From Nitrospinaceae bacterium (lineage in GTDB: Bacteria > Nitrospinota > Nitrospinia > Nitrospinales > VA-1), in NCBI GenBank assembly GCA_029261655.1, contig JAJDAY010000030.1, forward strand, positions 122,916-186,915: DNA of 64,000 bases, written 5' to 3'. The position numbers and the translations under genes are program-made. A model generated the notes under the pieces. The model was given only the letters and a program-made list of their open reading frames with translations. It searched no databases and was not told the origin of the DNA. Of the stretch, positions 53,218 to 61,891 are shown one piece after another; the first letter of the stretch is position 1; each line of letters begins with the position of its first letter.

Positions 53218-53571
53218 TCACTCGGTTTTTTTTATGAGTCCCACGAAACCTACCAAACCCGTGGCCATGCCCAACGCGCCGTATACGTAAACGCCTCCGG
53301 AGGTATCCTCAAATTGTTTCATAAAATAACCCTGATTCAGAACGAAAACCCAGTAGAAAAGAAACCCGTAGGCCGCTAAAAGCCCGGCTTTGTGTTTGCC
53401 GAGAATCAGGCAGAGCGAAGTGAACACCGCAAACATGATGAGCTGGCTGAGGGGAAGGCTCACATTTATTTCGGATAAAAAGCCAAAAGACTGATCGATG
53501 GTGCTCACGACCTTACTTGCTGACGGTTCGGCGGTACTCAAAACCTTTTCTTGTTGTTCGGTTGTGTCCAT
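53218..53571 (-). CDS. small membrane protein
   Basis: 117 residues; ATG after GAGGAAATT. A polar N-terminal 35 residues, then about three hydrophobic helices (LIMFAVFTSLCLILG, AGLLAAYGFLFYWVFVL, VYVYGALGMATGLVGFVGLI). No family recognised. Convergent with the LMF1-like gene (25 bp gap). A 7-bp inverted repeat lies just upstream. Confidence 0.7.
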   Translation of the reverse strand: MDTTEQQEKVLSTAEPSASKVVSTIDQSFGFLSEINVSLPLSQLIMFAVFTSLCLILGKHKAGLLAAYGFLFYWVFVLNQGYFMKQFEDTSGGVYVYGALGMATGLVGFVGLIKKTE

Positions 53572-53586
53572 AATTTCCTCGGGATG

Positions 53587-53608
53587 ATGACAGGATAGAT
53601 TCTGTCAT
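53587..53608 (-). promoter_or_regulatory. possible operator of the small membrane protein gene
   Basis: ATGACAG (53587-53593) and CTGTCAT (53602-53608), perfect inverted half-sites with an 8-bp spacer, 16-37 nt upstream of the ATG at 53571. Fits a dimeric regulator binding site. Confidence 0.4.
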
Positions 53609-53907
53609 TACTTTTACAAAATTTATCAATAGGCCGAAAATTAAGTACTTTCTTATTTTACAATAATTTATCGTCTGTTGTCTGATTTAAATAAGTGTTT
53701 TTTGGGGCTAAATTACGGCTAAATAAATTCTTTGTCATAAGGTCTGATTTTTCCGGTTTTTTCCTGTAAGGAAAACCCCTTGTCCTTGATGCCTTTTTAG
53801 GCAGCTTGAGAAATTCACGGTCTTTTTTTAAGCAGAAAATCTCTCTTTGTCCATTTTCGAATAGGCGCAGGTGAATAAAATAAAGGTTTTAGATTCTGTT
53901 TCCGTTC

Positions 53908-53923
53908 TGGCACGGAAATTGTA
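53908..53923 (+). promoter_or_regulatory. putative sigma-54 promoter of nirA
   Basis: TGGCACGGAAATTGTA carries the full -24 TGGCACG and TTGTA in place of TTGCA at -12, with correct spacing. It lies 56 nt upstream of the nirA TTG. Sigma-54 control fits nitrogen assimilation. The rest of the 53572-53978 gap is AT-rich without genes. Confidence 0.6.
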
Positions 53924-53978
53924 TTTACATTGGGTTTTGGTAATAAATCGTTCATGAAATTTTAAAGAGATATTCCAA

Positions 53979-55592
53979 TTGAACAAGATCGAACAGATAA
54001 AATTGGAAAGAGACGGCCTGGAAATCAAGAAAGATATTCGCCGGTTTGCCGAAGAAGGGTGGGAGGAAATAAGCGATGATGATATTCAACGTTTGAAATG
54101 GTATGGATTGTTTCTCAGGACACCCACCCCAGGCCATTTTATGCTGAGGGTGCGGATTCCCAACGGCCAGACATTTTCCTATCAGATAAAGGTTTTAGCG
54201 CAGATTGCGCAAGGGTTCGGTAACGGCGTCATTGATGTCACCACCCGCCAGCAGATCCAAATCCGGCATTTGAAAATTGAAAATATTCCGGAAGTGTTCG
54301 AGTTGTTGGAAATGAGCGGTTTGACATCTGCCCAGACGGGCCAGGATAATGTTCGTAACATCATGGGGTGTCCGGTGGCGGGCATTCATCCTAAGGAGTC
54401 GTTGAACGCATCTCCTCAGGTTCTGGCCTTGACCGCGCACATTCTTGAGAACCGTGAGTTTTCCAATCTGCCGAGGAAATTCAACATCGCGATCACCGGC
54501 TGTCCGGACAACTGCGTGCACGCGGAAACCCAGGATCTGGCACTGGTTCCCGCCAGTAAGGATGAAAAGGGCGAGCAGGTCCTGGGTTTCAACGTGTTTG
54601 CGGGCGGCAAATTGGGATCTGGAGGCTACCGGATTGCTTCTTCCCTGAATGTCTTCGTCACACCCGAACAGGCGTTGGAGGTTTGTAGGGCGGTGATATT
54701 GATATTTCGCGATCATGGAAGCCGCGAGAACCGCTCGCAGAACCGGTTGGCTTTTTTACTCGATGAGTGGGGGGGCGAACGGTTTCGCGCGGAATTGGAA
54801 AAAAGGCTGCAACGTTCTCTGCCTCCTGCCGCTAATGAATTGCGGAACACCCAAAGTTCGGAACACATCGGCATTTACCGGCAGAAGCAACCTTCGATGA
54901 ATTATGTCGGATTAAAAATCCCCGTGGGCCGCATCATGGGAAACAAGCTTGCGCAGTTGGCGGAACTGGCGGAGCGGTACGGCAATGGAGAAATACGAAT
55001 CTCCCCGGCGCAAACCTTGATTCTTCCCAACGTCTCCGACAAAAACCTGGGCGACCTGCTGGAGGAACCGCTTTTAAAGGAGTTGGATTACCATCCCTCC
55101 AGCATCATGCGGGGCCTGGTGAGTTGCGTGGGAAGCGATTATTGCCATCTGGCGGCCATTGAAACCAAAAGCCGGGCGCTTCAGGTCGCCTCCAAACTGG
55201 AAGAAACGTTGAGCGAAACGGCGCCGATCACCATGCACTGGTCCGGTTGCCCGGCAGGGTGCGGCAACCACCTGGTGGCAGATATCGGTTTGCTTGGAAA
55301 AAGAATCAAACTGGGTGGTGAAGTTGTGGACGCGGTGGATATTTTTGTGGGTGGTCGGGCCGGCCCCGATCCCAAGCTTGCAGTCAAGCTCATGGAAAAC
55401 GTGCCGTGCGATATTTTGCCAACGGTTTTGGAGCAGGTCATTCCCTATCACACGCGCGAAAAGATGCATCGTAAAAAAGGTCAGAGGAAACGTAAAAAGA
55501 TGGGGGAAAATCTGGCAGTAAAAGTCCAACAGGAAACGCTTATGGCTTCAGAAGTTAAAAAAAATCCCCATCGCCTGCTACCGGGTATTTAG
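53979..55592 (+). CDS. nirA: ferredoxin-dependent nitrite reductase (siroheme/4Fe-4S)
   Basis: 537 residues from TTG 53979 with AAAGAGAT upstream. It reduces nitrite to ammonium with six electrons from ferredoxin. Visible: MLRVRIPNGQTFSYQ, DVTTRQQIQIRHLKIENIPE, GCPVAGIHPKE, FNIAITGCPDNCVHAETQD, VGLKIPVGRIMGNKLAQLAE and RISPAQTLILPNV, then the cluster/siroheme ligands CVGSDYC (C-x5-C) and CPAGC (C-x3-C). The C-terminal 45 residues are a basic extension (HRKKGQRKRKKMG). Sulfite reductase is the alternative; the adjacent nitrite transporter and sigma-54 site favour nitrite. Confidence 0.9.
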   Translation: MNKIEQIKLERDGLEIKKDIRRFAEEGWEEISDDDIQRLKWYGLFLRTPTPGHFMLRVRIPNGQTFSYQIKVLAQIAQGFGNGVIDVTTRQQIQIRHLKIENIPEVFELLEMSGLTSAQTGQDNVRNIMGCPVAGIHPKESLNASPQVLALTAHILENREFSNLPRKFNIAITGCPDNCVHAETQDLALVPASKDEKGEQVLGFNVFAGGKLGSGGYRIASSLNVFVTPEQALEVCRAVILIFRDHGSRENRSQNRLAFLLDEWGGERFRAELEKRLQRSLPPAANELRNTQSSEHIGIYRQKQPSMNYVGLKIPVGRIMGNKLAQLAELAERYGNGEIRISPAQTLILPNVSDKNLGDLLEEPLLKELDYHPSSIMRGLVSCVGSDYCHLAAIETKSRALQVASKLEETLSETAPITMHWSGCPAGCGNHLVADIGLLGKRIKLGGEVVDAVDIFVGGRAGPDPKLAVKLMENVPCDILPTVLEQVIPYHTREKMHRKKGQRKRKKMGENLAVKVQQETLMASEVKKNPHRLLPGI

Positions 55593-55676
55593 TCGCACAG
55601 GCTTTCCAGGCTGTGCCATCCATTTTTTCCCCTTTTATCAAATATAAACAGGTCATAGAAGAAGGAGGTCCGTTCT

Positions 55677-56498
55677 ATGTTTTCAGAAGAGATCAATAAA
55701 ATCACCGATATCGCGGAGAAAAAAATTCAGTACATGCTGAAGTCTCCTCTGGGTTACCTGCTGCTATCCGCTTTGGCGGGAATATATCTTGGGTTTGGTA
55801 TTGTGTTGATTTTTTCCGTTGGCGGTCCCATTGCCGCCGCTGGCGGAGGGGCTTATCTGAAATTAATCATGGGCGCCTGCTTTGGCGTTGCCTTGAGTCT
55901 GGTGATATTTGCGGGGTCCGAATTGTTCACCGGCAACAACATGGTGTTTGCCGTTGGACGCTTGCGTAAAAAAGTGGGCGTGCGTTCGATCGTTATATTA
56001 TTCACTCTATGTTTTGTCGGAAACTTTTTGGGATCGGCGTTTCTTGGCTGGCTGACAGTGAATGCCGGCAGTCTGACGCCTGAAGCCCAGGCATTGATTC
56101 TGAAAGTCTCTGCCATGAAAATGAATCTGGGAGCGCTGGAAGCGTTCATACGTGGAATTCTCTGTAACTGGTTAGTGTGTCTTGCGGTCTGGGTTTCTCT
56201 CAGGACCCAGAGCGATTCGGCAAAGTTGATCATGATTTTCTGGTGTCTGTTCGCTTTTATCGCCAGCGGATTTGAACACAGTATCGCCAACCAAAGTTTG
56301 CTGAGCATGGCGATGTTTCTTCCGCATGGACCAGAAATTTCGCTTGCGGGATTCGTGCACAATCAGTTGTTTGTGACAGCTGGCAACATGGTAGGTGGCG
56401 GCGTCATGGTGGGCATGATTTATTGGCTGGCGGCGGCGGATTTTTCAAAGCAGGAAGCCGTGGATTTGGCTCTTCATCCGGTTAAAAGCGAGAAATAG
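55677..56498 (+). CDS. nirC: formate/nitrite transporter family channel
   Basis: 273 residues; ATG with GGAGG 8 nt upstream. Six transmembrane helices of the FNT family: GYLLLSALAGIYLGFGIVLI, LKLIMGACFGVALSLVIFAGSELFTGNN (the SELFTGN signature), FTLCFVGNFLGSAFLGW, GILCNWLVCLAVWVS (NWLVC signature), and FIASGFEHSIANQ with the central His. It likely imports nitrite for NirA just upstream (84-bp gap, probable operon). Confidence 0.94.
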   Translation: MFSEEINKITDIAEKKIQYMLKSPLGYLLLSALAGIYLGFGIVLIFSVGGPIAAAGGGAYLKLIMGACFGVALSLVIFAGSELFTGNNMVFAVGRLRKKVGVRSIVILFTLCFVGNFLGSAFLGWLTVNAGSLTPEAQALILKVSAMKMNLGALEAFIRGILCNWLVCLAVWVSLRTQSDSAKLIMIFWCLFAFIASGFEHSIANQSLLSMAMFLPHGPEISLAGFVHNQLFVTAGNMVGGGVMVGMIYWLAAADFSKQEAVDLALHPVKSEK

Positions 56499-56566
56499 CT
56501 TTATCCAGAACCTTCTGTATCTTCCGTACTTTGAGGTATACTTCCAGATAGAAAGGGTGGAATAAA

Positions 56567-57407
56567 ATGCCGCAACTGGAAGACGAACTGGGGGATATCC
56601 TGGAAAAGGCCAGGGACGGAAAATCCTGGTCGCAAAAAGATCTGGCGCAATCGGCGGACATTGCCTTGGACGATATTCGCCGGATGGAAAATTATGAACT
56701 GACCGCCCGATGAGGCGGTCCTGCAAAAATTAGCAAGTGTCCTGGGTTTGCATGCCCCTTCTTTACTGGCGATCGTCAATGACGCCTGAACTCCTGAACC
56801 CATCGTGCCCGACCCTGGGATCTTTGATCTGGTTTGCCTGAACGTTTTCATGGGGGCTTACCCGGTGAAATGTTATCTGCTGACCTGCCGGGAAACGAAA
56901 GAGACAGCGATCATCGACACCGGAGCCAATCCTGAAGCGATTATCACGAAAGCTCGGGAATTGAACGTCCGTCCCTCGAAAATTCTGCTCACTCACTCCC
57001 ACCCCGATCACGCGGGCGGGCTTGGCGCCCTGGACCGGGAATACCAATGCCCGACATGGATCGACCCCAAAGACCCGAGACCGTCGGGTAGCCGCGATCT
57101 TCGCCCAGTTCAGGATGACGACGAGATCTAATTGGGAAAACTCAAGATTCAGGCGTTAGCCACTCCGGGCCATACAACGGGGGGGATGTCGTATTGGATC
57201 GGAGAATCTATCCTGTCAGGAGACGCCATATTCGCCGGGTCCATGGGGCGCGCCAACGCCTCCTGGCCGGGTCTTTTTCATTCCATCACCGTTCGCCTGC
57301 TCACGTTCCCCGACCATTACCGCCTGTTTCCCGGTCACGGTCCAGCGACCACTGTGGGGAAAGAAAAACAGCACAATCCTTTCTTTTATGGCCGGGTCCC
57401 GAACTGA
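56567..57407 (+). pseudogene. decayed XRE-MBL fusion gene (frameshift and two stops)
   Basis: From ATG 56567 (AAAGGGTGG upstream) an XRE domain reads LEDELGDILEKARDGKSWSQ and onward to NYELTAR, then stops at 56711. Removing one base from the CCC run at 56706-56708 restores DEAVLQKLASVLGL and its continuation. In that same frame TGA at 56787 and TAA at 57129 interrupt a metallo-beta-lactamase domain with IFDLVCLNVFMGAYPVKCYL, LLTHSHPDHAGG (HxHxDH), ALATPGHTTGGMSYWI, ILSGDAIFAGSMGR and LFPGHGP. XRE-MBL fusions of this layout exist as intact genes elsewhere. Three lesions suggest a pseudogene; sequencing error is possible for any one. Confidence 0.75.
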
Positions 57408-57476
57408 AGGCCATTTTTCTTTCCGGCTTCATTGCAATAAATTTGCAGATGCACGTGAGAGGCCTATATTCCCAAT

Positions 57477-59054
57477 ATGGATCCGGAAAAAGTCAATTAT
57501 CACTATTGCGATGATCTTCCCACCACGCCCTTACCTGAGGGCACTAAGATATTGGTGACAGGCGCCAATGGGTATGTCGGTCACCGGTTGATTCCCGAGC
57601 TGATATTCCGGGGTTATTTTGTTCGTTGCATGTTTCGCCGAAAATCCATGCCTGCCCTGCTGGTGCACGAGAGAATAGAAGTGGTCTATGCCGATTGTCA
57701 GAACAAAGACGAGTTGCGGCCTGCGTTGGAAGACATTGAATACGCCTATTACCTGATTCACAGCATGCGTTCAAAAAATGATGAATTTGCGGAAAAGGAT
57801 AAGCTGGCGGCGCAAAACTTTATTGATGTGGCGGAGGAGGGTAAGGTCAAACGGATTATTTATATCGGCGGATTGGGAGATAATAACGAAAAATTATCCG
57901 AACATTTGCAGAGCCGGATGGAGGTCGAAAGCATTCTTTCCAGCGGAACCATTCCGGTGATCCGTCTCAGGGCGGCCCTGATTCTGGGAACGGGAAGCGC
58001 GTCTTACGAATTGGTGAAGTCGCTGGTATCGTATAACCGCTGGATTCCGTTTCTGCCTGAATTCGATTCCAAATGCCAGCCGATAGCCGTGAGGGATGTG
58101 ATCAAATATCTGGTCGGCGTGCTTGAAACGGCCAACTTGACCACCCGCGTCTATCAGATAGGCGGTAAGGATGTTTTCACCTACAAAGAACTCATCAAGC
58201 GTTTCGCTAAAATACTGAACAAGAACGTTCGCCTGTTTGATGTTTCCTGGGTTCCTCTGCCAACCAAATGGATGTGCCGGTTATACGCTTACTGGTTGCA
58301 TCTGTTTAATTCCGTTCCGGTCAACATCACGGCCATGTTGCTCAACAGTTTGAAAAGCGATGTGGTTTGTACTGAAAATAATATTCAAAAGCTGTTGCCC
58401 TTTGAACCTCTGGATTGCAATACTGCCGTCGAATGGGCGCTTAAAAAAGAACAGCAGTCCCGTGTGTTTTCTCACTGGAGCGACGTTCCCCCGGAAAAGA
58501 TGACAGACCTCATGCCGCTTTGCGAGTATGAATCGACTGATTTTGTGATGGACAAGCATTCCATCGAAATCGACGCCGGGCCGGAAGCGATTTTTCCGGT
58601 TATTTGCCGAATCGGCGGCAAACATGGTTGGGTTCATGGCAATACCTTATGGCAGATTCGGGGCGCGGTGGACCGATTGTTAGGAGGGCCGGGACTCAAC
58701 CGCGGACGAAGGGATGAAAATCAACTTCGTGAAGGGGATTCCATTGATTTCTGGCGGGTGGAAAAATTGGAAATGAACGAACAATTGCTTCTAAGGGCGG
58801 AAATGTTATCCCCCGGCCTTTCCTGGCTTCAGTTATTTCTGGAACCCATTAGTCCCGATAAAACCAGGCTGGTTCTCACGGCGCATTTTATTCCCCAGCC
58901 CTTTTGGGGGCATTTGTACTGGAATATCATGGCGAAATTTCACGACTATATCTTTACCGGAATGCTGTCGTCTTTTCAGCAGGATGTCATGAATAAAAAA
59001 GGCATGACGCAATCATCGAAACCATCCCCTGAGGTTCCAACGCTTCAGCCGTGA
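57477..59054 (+). CDS. NAD(P)-binding SDR protein with DUF2867 domain
   Basis: 525 residues. Residues 20-300 are an atypical short-chain dehydrogenase (NmrA-like) with ILVTGANGYVGHRLIPELI (the TGxxGxxG nucleotide motif) and VKRIIYIGGLGD. Residues about 355-505 are DUF2867 (GPEAIFPVICRIGGKHGWVHG, WRVEKLEMNEQLLLRAEM). The fusion is a known family of unknown substrate, usually an oxidoreductase with a START-like C-terminal pocket. No signal peptide. Confidence 0.9.
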   Translation: MDPEKVNYHYCDDLPTTPLPEGTKILVTGANGYVGHRLIPELIFRGYFVRCMFRRKSMPALLVHERIEVVYADCQNKDELRPALEDIEYAYYLIHSMRSKNDEFAEKDKLAAQNFIDVAEEGKVKRIIYIGGLGDNNEKLSEHLQSRMEVESILSSGTIPVIRLRAALILGTGSASYELVKSLVSYNRWIPFLPEFDSKCQPIAVRDVIKYLVGVLETANLTTRVYQIGGKDVFTYKELIKRFAKILNKNVRLFDVSWVPLPTKWMCRLYAYWLHLFNSVPVNITAMLLNSLKSDVVCTENNIQKLLPFEPLDCNTAVEWALKKEQQSRVFSHWSDVPPEKMTDLMPLCEYESTDFVMDKHSIEIDAGPEAIFPVICRIGGKHGWVHGNTLWQIRGAVDRLLGGPGLNRGRRDENQLREGDSIDFWRVEKLEMNEQLLLRAEMLSPGLSWLQLFLEPISPDKTRLVLTAHFIPQPFWGHLYWNIMAKFHDYIFTGMLSSFQQDVMNKKGMTQSSKPSPEVPTLQP

Positions 59055-59087
59055 GATACATCTTCAGGTGACGATAAGAAACAACTT

Positions 59088-59321
59088 TTAAGAAGTCTCT
59101 TGCTCGCCGTCCAGTTCATCTTCGTCAAAGATGCGGGTGCGGTTCTGCAGTTCAAAGCCGAGAGCCAGAATAATTTTTCGCTTGGTATCCAACCGGCATT
59201 CGCTCCCGTTTTCGATGCGATGAATGGTCTGGACCGTGACATCGGCTTTTCTTGCCAGTTCCGCCTTGCTCATCATTTTTGCTTCTCTAATTTGTCGGAC
59301 CCGATTTGCTGAAATTGTCAT
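59088..59321 (-). CDS. small XRE-family regulator (paralogue 3 of 3)
   Basis: 77 residues, ATG 59321. HTH core MMSKAELARKADVTVQTIHR, then IENGSECRLDTKRKIILALG, the same family as 37450 and 46600. The C-terminus is acidic (FDEDELDGEQETS). ATTGA-N7-TCAAT lies at 59353-59369, about 32-48 nt upstream, a candidate autoregulatory or FNR-like site. Confidence 0.85.
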   Translation of the reverse strand: MTISANRVRQIREAKMMSKAELARKADVTVQTIHRIENGSECRLDTKRKIILALGFELQNRTRIFDEDELDGEQETS

Positions 59322-59675
59322 TTACATGTTCCCAATTTTTGTTTTTAAATTAATTGACTCACAATCAATCCAAAGCGGAAATATCCGCCGGAAGCAGGCT
59401 GCCGGGTTTAAATTTACTTTGGTTGATTGAAGCTAATTTACAGAAATTCAGGGAACTTGACAATGATTTATTTCCACTTCACGACTAAGGAAGTATAAAT
59501 ATAAAGAAAACAATCAAATTTGATTAAATTAAGCATCCTTTAAAATCACGAGAACAGGGTTAAATTCTGCCAGAATGCCGGGGGAATAATTTTGTCGCCC
59601 CTTAATTCCTGTGCTATTCTCTCCATTTGCTATTGATTTTGTTTTATAAAACCGCTTCGGTGTGCATTGACTTCC
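59322..59675. promoter_or_regulatory. gap with palindromic sites between divergent genes
   Basis: Contains ATTGA-N7-TCAAT (59353-59369) near the XRE gene and the perfect 14-bp palindrome AATCAAATTTGATT (59512-59525). The half-sites (TTGAT/ATCAA) recall those near the other XRE genes. No gene is evident. Confidence 0.45.
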
Positions 59676-60848
59676 ATGAAAAAATATTTGTTTCCAGTCG
59701 GTTTGTTTCTGGCATTTTTTTTGATCGGATGCCCTCCTCAATCCAAAGTCCAGAAAAGAATGCCGCCGCTTTTCGTCCTGGCATTCACCATTGAAACAGG
59801 GAAAGAACCTTCTTTCCTGATAACCGAAGATTTCAATCGTGATCATAAACTGGACCTGGTCGTGGTGAACAGCGGCGACAAATCATTTTCCTATTTCAAA
59901 GGCAATGGGGATGGGACATTTAAAGACCAGAAAGTTTTTGCCACCGGGCGAGACCCCATCTGCGTTGCCTCCGCGGATTTTAATAGCGACGGGTACCTGG
60001 ACCTGGCCGTTCTGGATTACGCCGACCAGGAAATTCAGATTTTCATGAACACCCGCCTGGGCAGTTTTGAAGAAGTGAAAACCAAAATAAACGCCGGCAA
60101 GATTCCGATCAATTTAATTGCAGGCGATTTCAATGAAGACGGTTTCCCCGATATCGCGGTCACCCTGCGTTTTCATAAAACATCGGTCTTGCTGGGCAAT
60201 GGCACCGGCACCTTTAAAGCCGCCAAAGCGATACCGATGAAAGGTCAGCCCACAGGCCTGGTTCTTGGAGATTATAATCACGACGACCATCTGGACATTG
60301 CCATCGCCATCGGCGGTTCGGGCAATCGGGGGGTGCAGATTCTCTGGGGCAAGGGCGATGGCGAGTTCGACTCATCCAAACTTTTTAAAGGCGGCGGTCA
60401 ACCGTTGACCATCGTGAACATCGATGTCAACAGCGATGGCTATGACGATCTGGTCACCTCCAGCAATCCCCTGCACGCCATGAACACCGTCGTCAATAAT
60501 AAAGACAAAACCTTCACCGGATTAAAAGATTTCGCCTCCGGCAATTTCCCGAAATTTGTCGCGGCGGCGGATTTCACCGGCGATGGCATCCCCGATATTG
60601 CGGTGTCCAACTCCACCGACGACGCCGTCACCGTCTCCCTGGGCAAAGGCGACGGCACGTTCACCTATCCGCCCATCTACCACCATGTCGAGGAACACCC
60701 GCAAGGCATCGTCGCGGGCGATTTCAACGGCGACGGCCTGATCGACCTTGCCGTGTCCTGCCGCGACAAGGGCACGCTCAATATCCTGATGAAACGCAAT
60801 ATGGTGAACCCCAGCCCCAACCCGCCAAGTACGCCCAAAACGACTTGA
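59676..60848 (+). CDS. FG-GAP/VCBS-repeat lipoprotein
   Basis: 390 residues; ATG 59676 gives a lipoprotein signal (MKKYLFPVGLFLAFFLIGC, lipobox LIGC). The mature part has about seven repeats with Ca-binding loops of the FG-GAP/VCBS type: DFNRDHKLDLVVVN, DFNSDGYLDLAVLD, DFNEDGFPDIAVTL, DYNHDDHLDIAIAI, DVNSDGYDDLVTSS, DFTGDGIPDIAVSN, DFNGDGLIDLAVSC. This predicts a seven-bladed propeller attached to the membrane and facing outward. Likely adhesion or binding role. Confidence 0.9.
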   Translation: MKKYLFPVGLFLAFFLIGCPPQSKVQKRMPPLFVLAFTIETGKEPSFLITEDFNRDHKLDLVVVNSGDKSFSYFKGNGDGTFKDQKVFATGRDPICVASADFNSDGYLDLAVLDYADQEIQIFMNTRLGSFEEVKTKINAGKIPINLIAGDFNEDGFPDIAVTLRFHKTSVLLGNGTGTFKAAKAIPMKGQPTGLVLGDYNHDDHLDIAIAIGGSGNRGVQILWGKGDGEFDSSKLFKGGGQPLTIVNIDVNSDGYDDLVTSSNPLHAMNTVVNNKDKTFTGLKDFASGNFPKFVAAADFTGDGIPDIAVSNSTDDAVTVSLGKGDGTFTYPPIYHHVEEHPQGIVAGDFNGDGLIDLAVSCRDKGTLNILMKRNMVNPSPNPPSTPKTT

Positions 60849-60878
60849 TATTTTATCCTCCAGGAAATGCGGGGAGAT

Positions 60879-61835
60879 ATGAAAAACAAAATTAAAATCG
60901 GTGTCAGCAGTTGTCTGGTCGGTGAAAAAGTGCGCTGGAACGGGGAGCACAAGCAGGATCGTTTTGTTCGTGAAGACCTGGCCCGATACTTTGATTATGT
61001 TCCGGTGTGTCCTGAAGTCGAGGTCGGAATGGGGGTCCCTAGAGAAACCGTCGCGCTTTATGGAACTTTAGAGAAACCTCGCATGATCGGCAAAAATACC
61101 CGAACCGATTGGACAACGGAGATGCGCCAATATATTAAAGGCCGTGTCAACCAACTGGCCGGGGACGACCTGTGCGGATATATATTCAAAAGTAAATCGC
61201 CTTCCTGCGGCCTGGGCCGGGTGCCCGTTTACACTGAGGTCGGAAGCGGTCAGGCGCGGCATGGGAGCGGCCTGTTTGCCGACGCGTTCATCGAGAAATT
61301 TCCCTGGGTTCCGACAGAAGATGAAGGAAGATTGAACGATCCCAAAATTCGGGAAAATTTTATTGTTCGCGTGTTCAGTTTCAATCGCTTGCAAACGAGT
61401 CTATTGCAAAAGAAGGCACATCACGGAACGCTGGTAAAATTTCATACCCGGCATAAGTTTCTACTGCTCGCTCATAGCAGAAAGCATTATCAGACTTTAG
61501 GCAGAATAGTAGCGAACACAAAGGACAGCGATTGGAAACTTGTATTGCAGTCCTACGTAGCCACTTTCATGGAGGCGTTGGCACTTAAATCAACGCCCAA
61601 AAAAAATACCGACGTTTTATTACACATGATGGGTTTTTTAAAAAAGTTACTAACTAGCGAGGAAAAAAAAGATATTCTCGCAACCATTGAGGACTACAGG
61701 CTGGAACTGATTCCGCTGATTGTGCCGCTCACCCTGGTTAGACATTACGTCAATAAATTTAAAATAGAATATCTACAGGATCAGTACTATCTAAACCCGC
61801 ACCCGAAAGAACTCATGCTCAGGAATCATGTTTAA
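60879..61835 (+). CDS. DUF523-DUF1722 (YbgA-like) protein
   Basis: 318 residues from ATG 60879, with GGGGAGAT upstream (the frame extends to 60867). Residues 1-150 are DUF523 (IGVSSCLVGEKVRWNGEHK, VCPEVEVGMGVPRETV, YIFKSKSPSCGLGRVPVY). Residues about 185-315 are DUF1722 (LVKFHTRHKFLLLAHSRKHY, IPLIVPLTLVRHYV). The two domains are often fused; E. coli YbgA is the DUF1722 reference. Conserved Cys (SSCLVG, SPSCGLG) suggest a metal or thiol function. Biochemical role unknown. Confidence 0.93.
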   Translation: MKNKIKIGVSSCLVGEKVRWNGEHKQDRFVREDLARYFDYVPVCPEVEVGMGVPRETVALYGTLEKPRMIGKNTRTDWTTEMRQYIKGRVNQLAGDDLCGYIFKSKSPSCGLGRVPVYTEVGSGQARHGSGLFADAFIEKFPWVPTEDEGRLNDPKIRENFIVRVFSFNRLQTSLLQKKAHHGTLVKFHTRHKFLLLAHSRKHYQTLGRIVANTKDSDWKLVLQSYVATFMEALALKSTPKKNTDVLLHMMGFLKKLLTSEEKKDILATIEDYRLELIPLIVPLTLVRHYVNKFKIEYLQDQYYLNPHPKELMLRNHV

Positions 61836-61891
61836 ATGGGTTCAATGGAATTAACCAGAGTGGCTTTCTTTCATAGCTTTTGCCAAGCTAT

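Noticed and set aside
55594..55615. GCACAG...CTGTGC hairpin between nirA and nirC
   Set aside because: Six-bp stem and a distant T-run; too weak to call a terminator.
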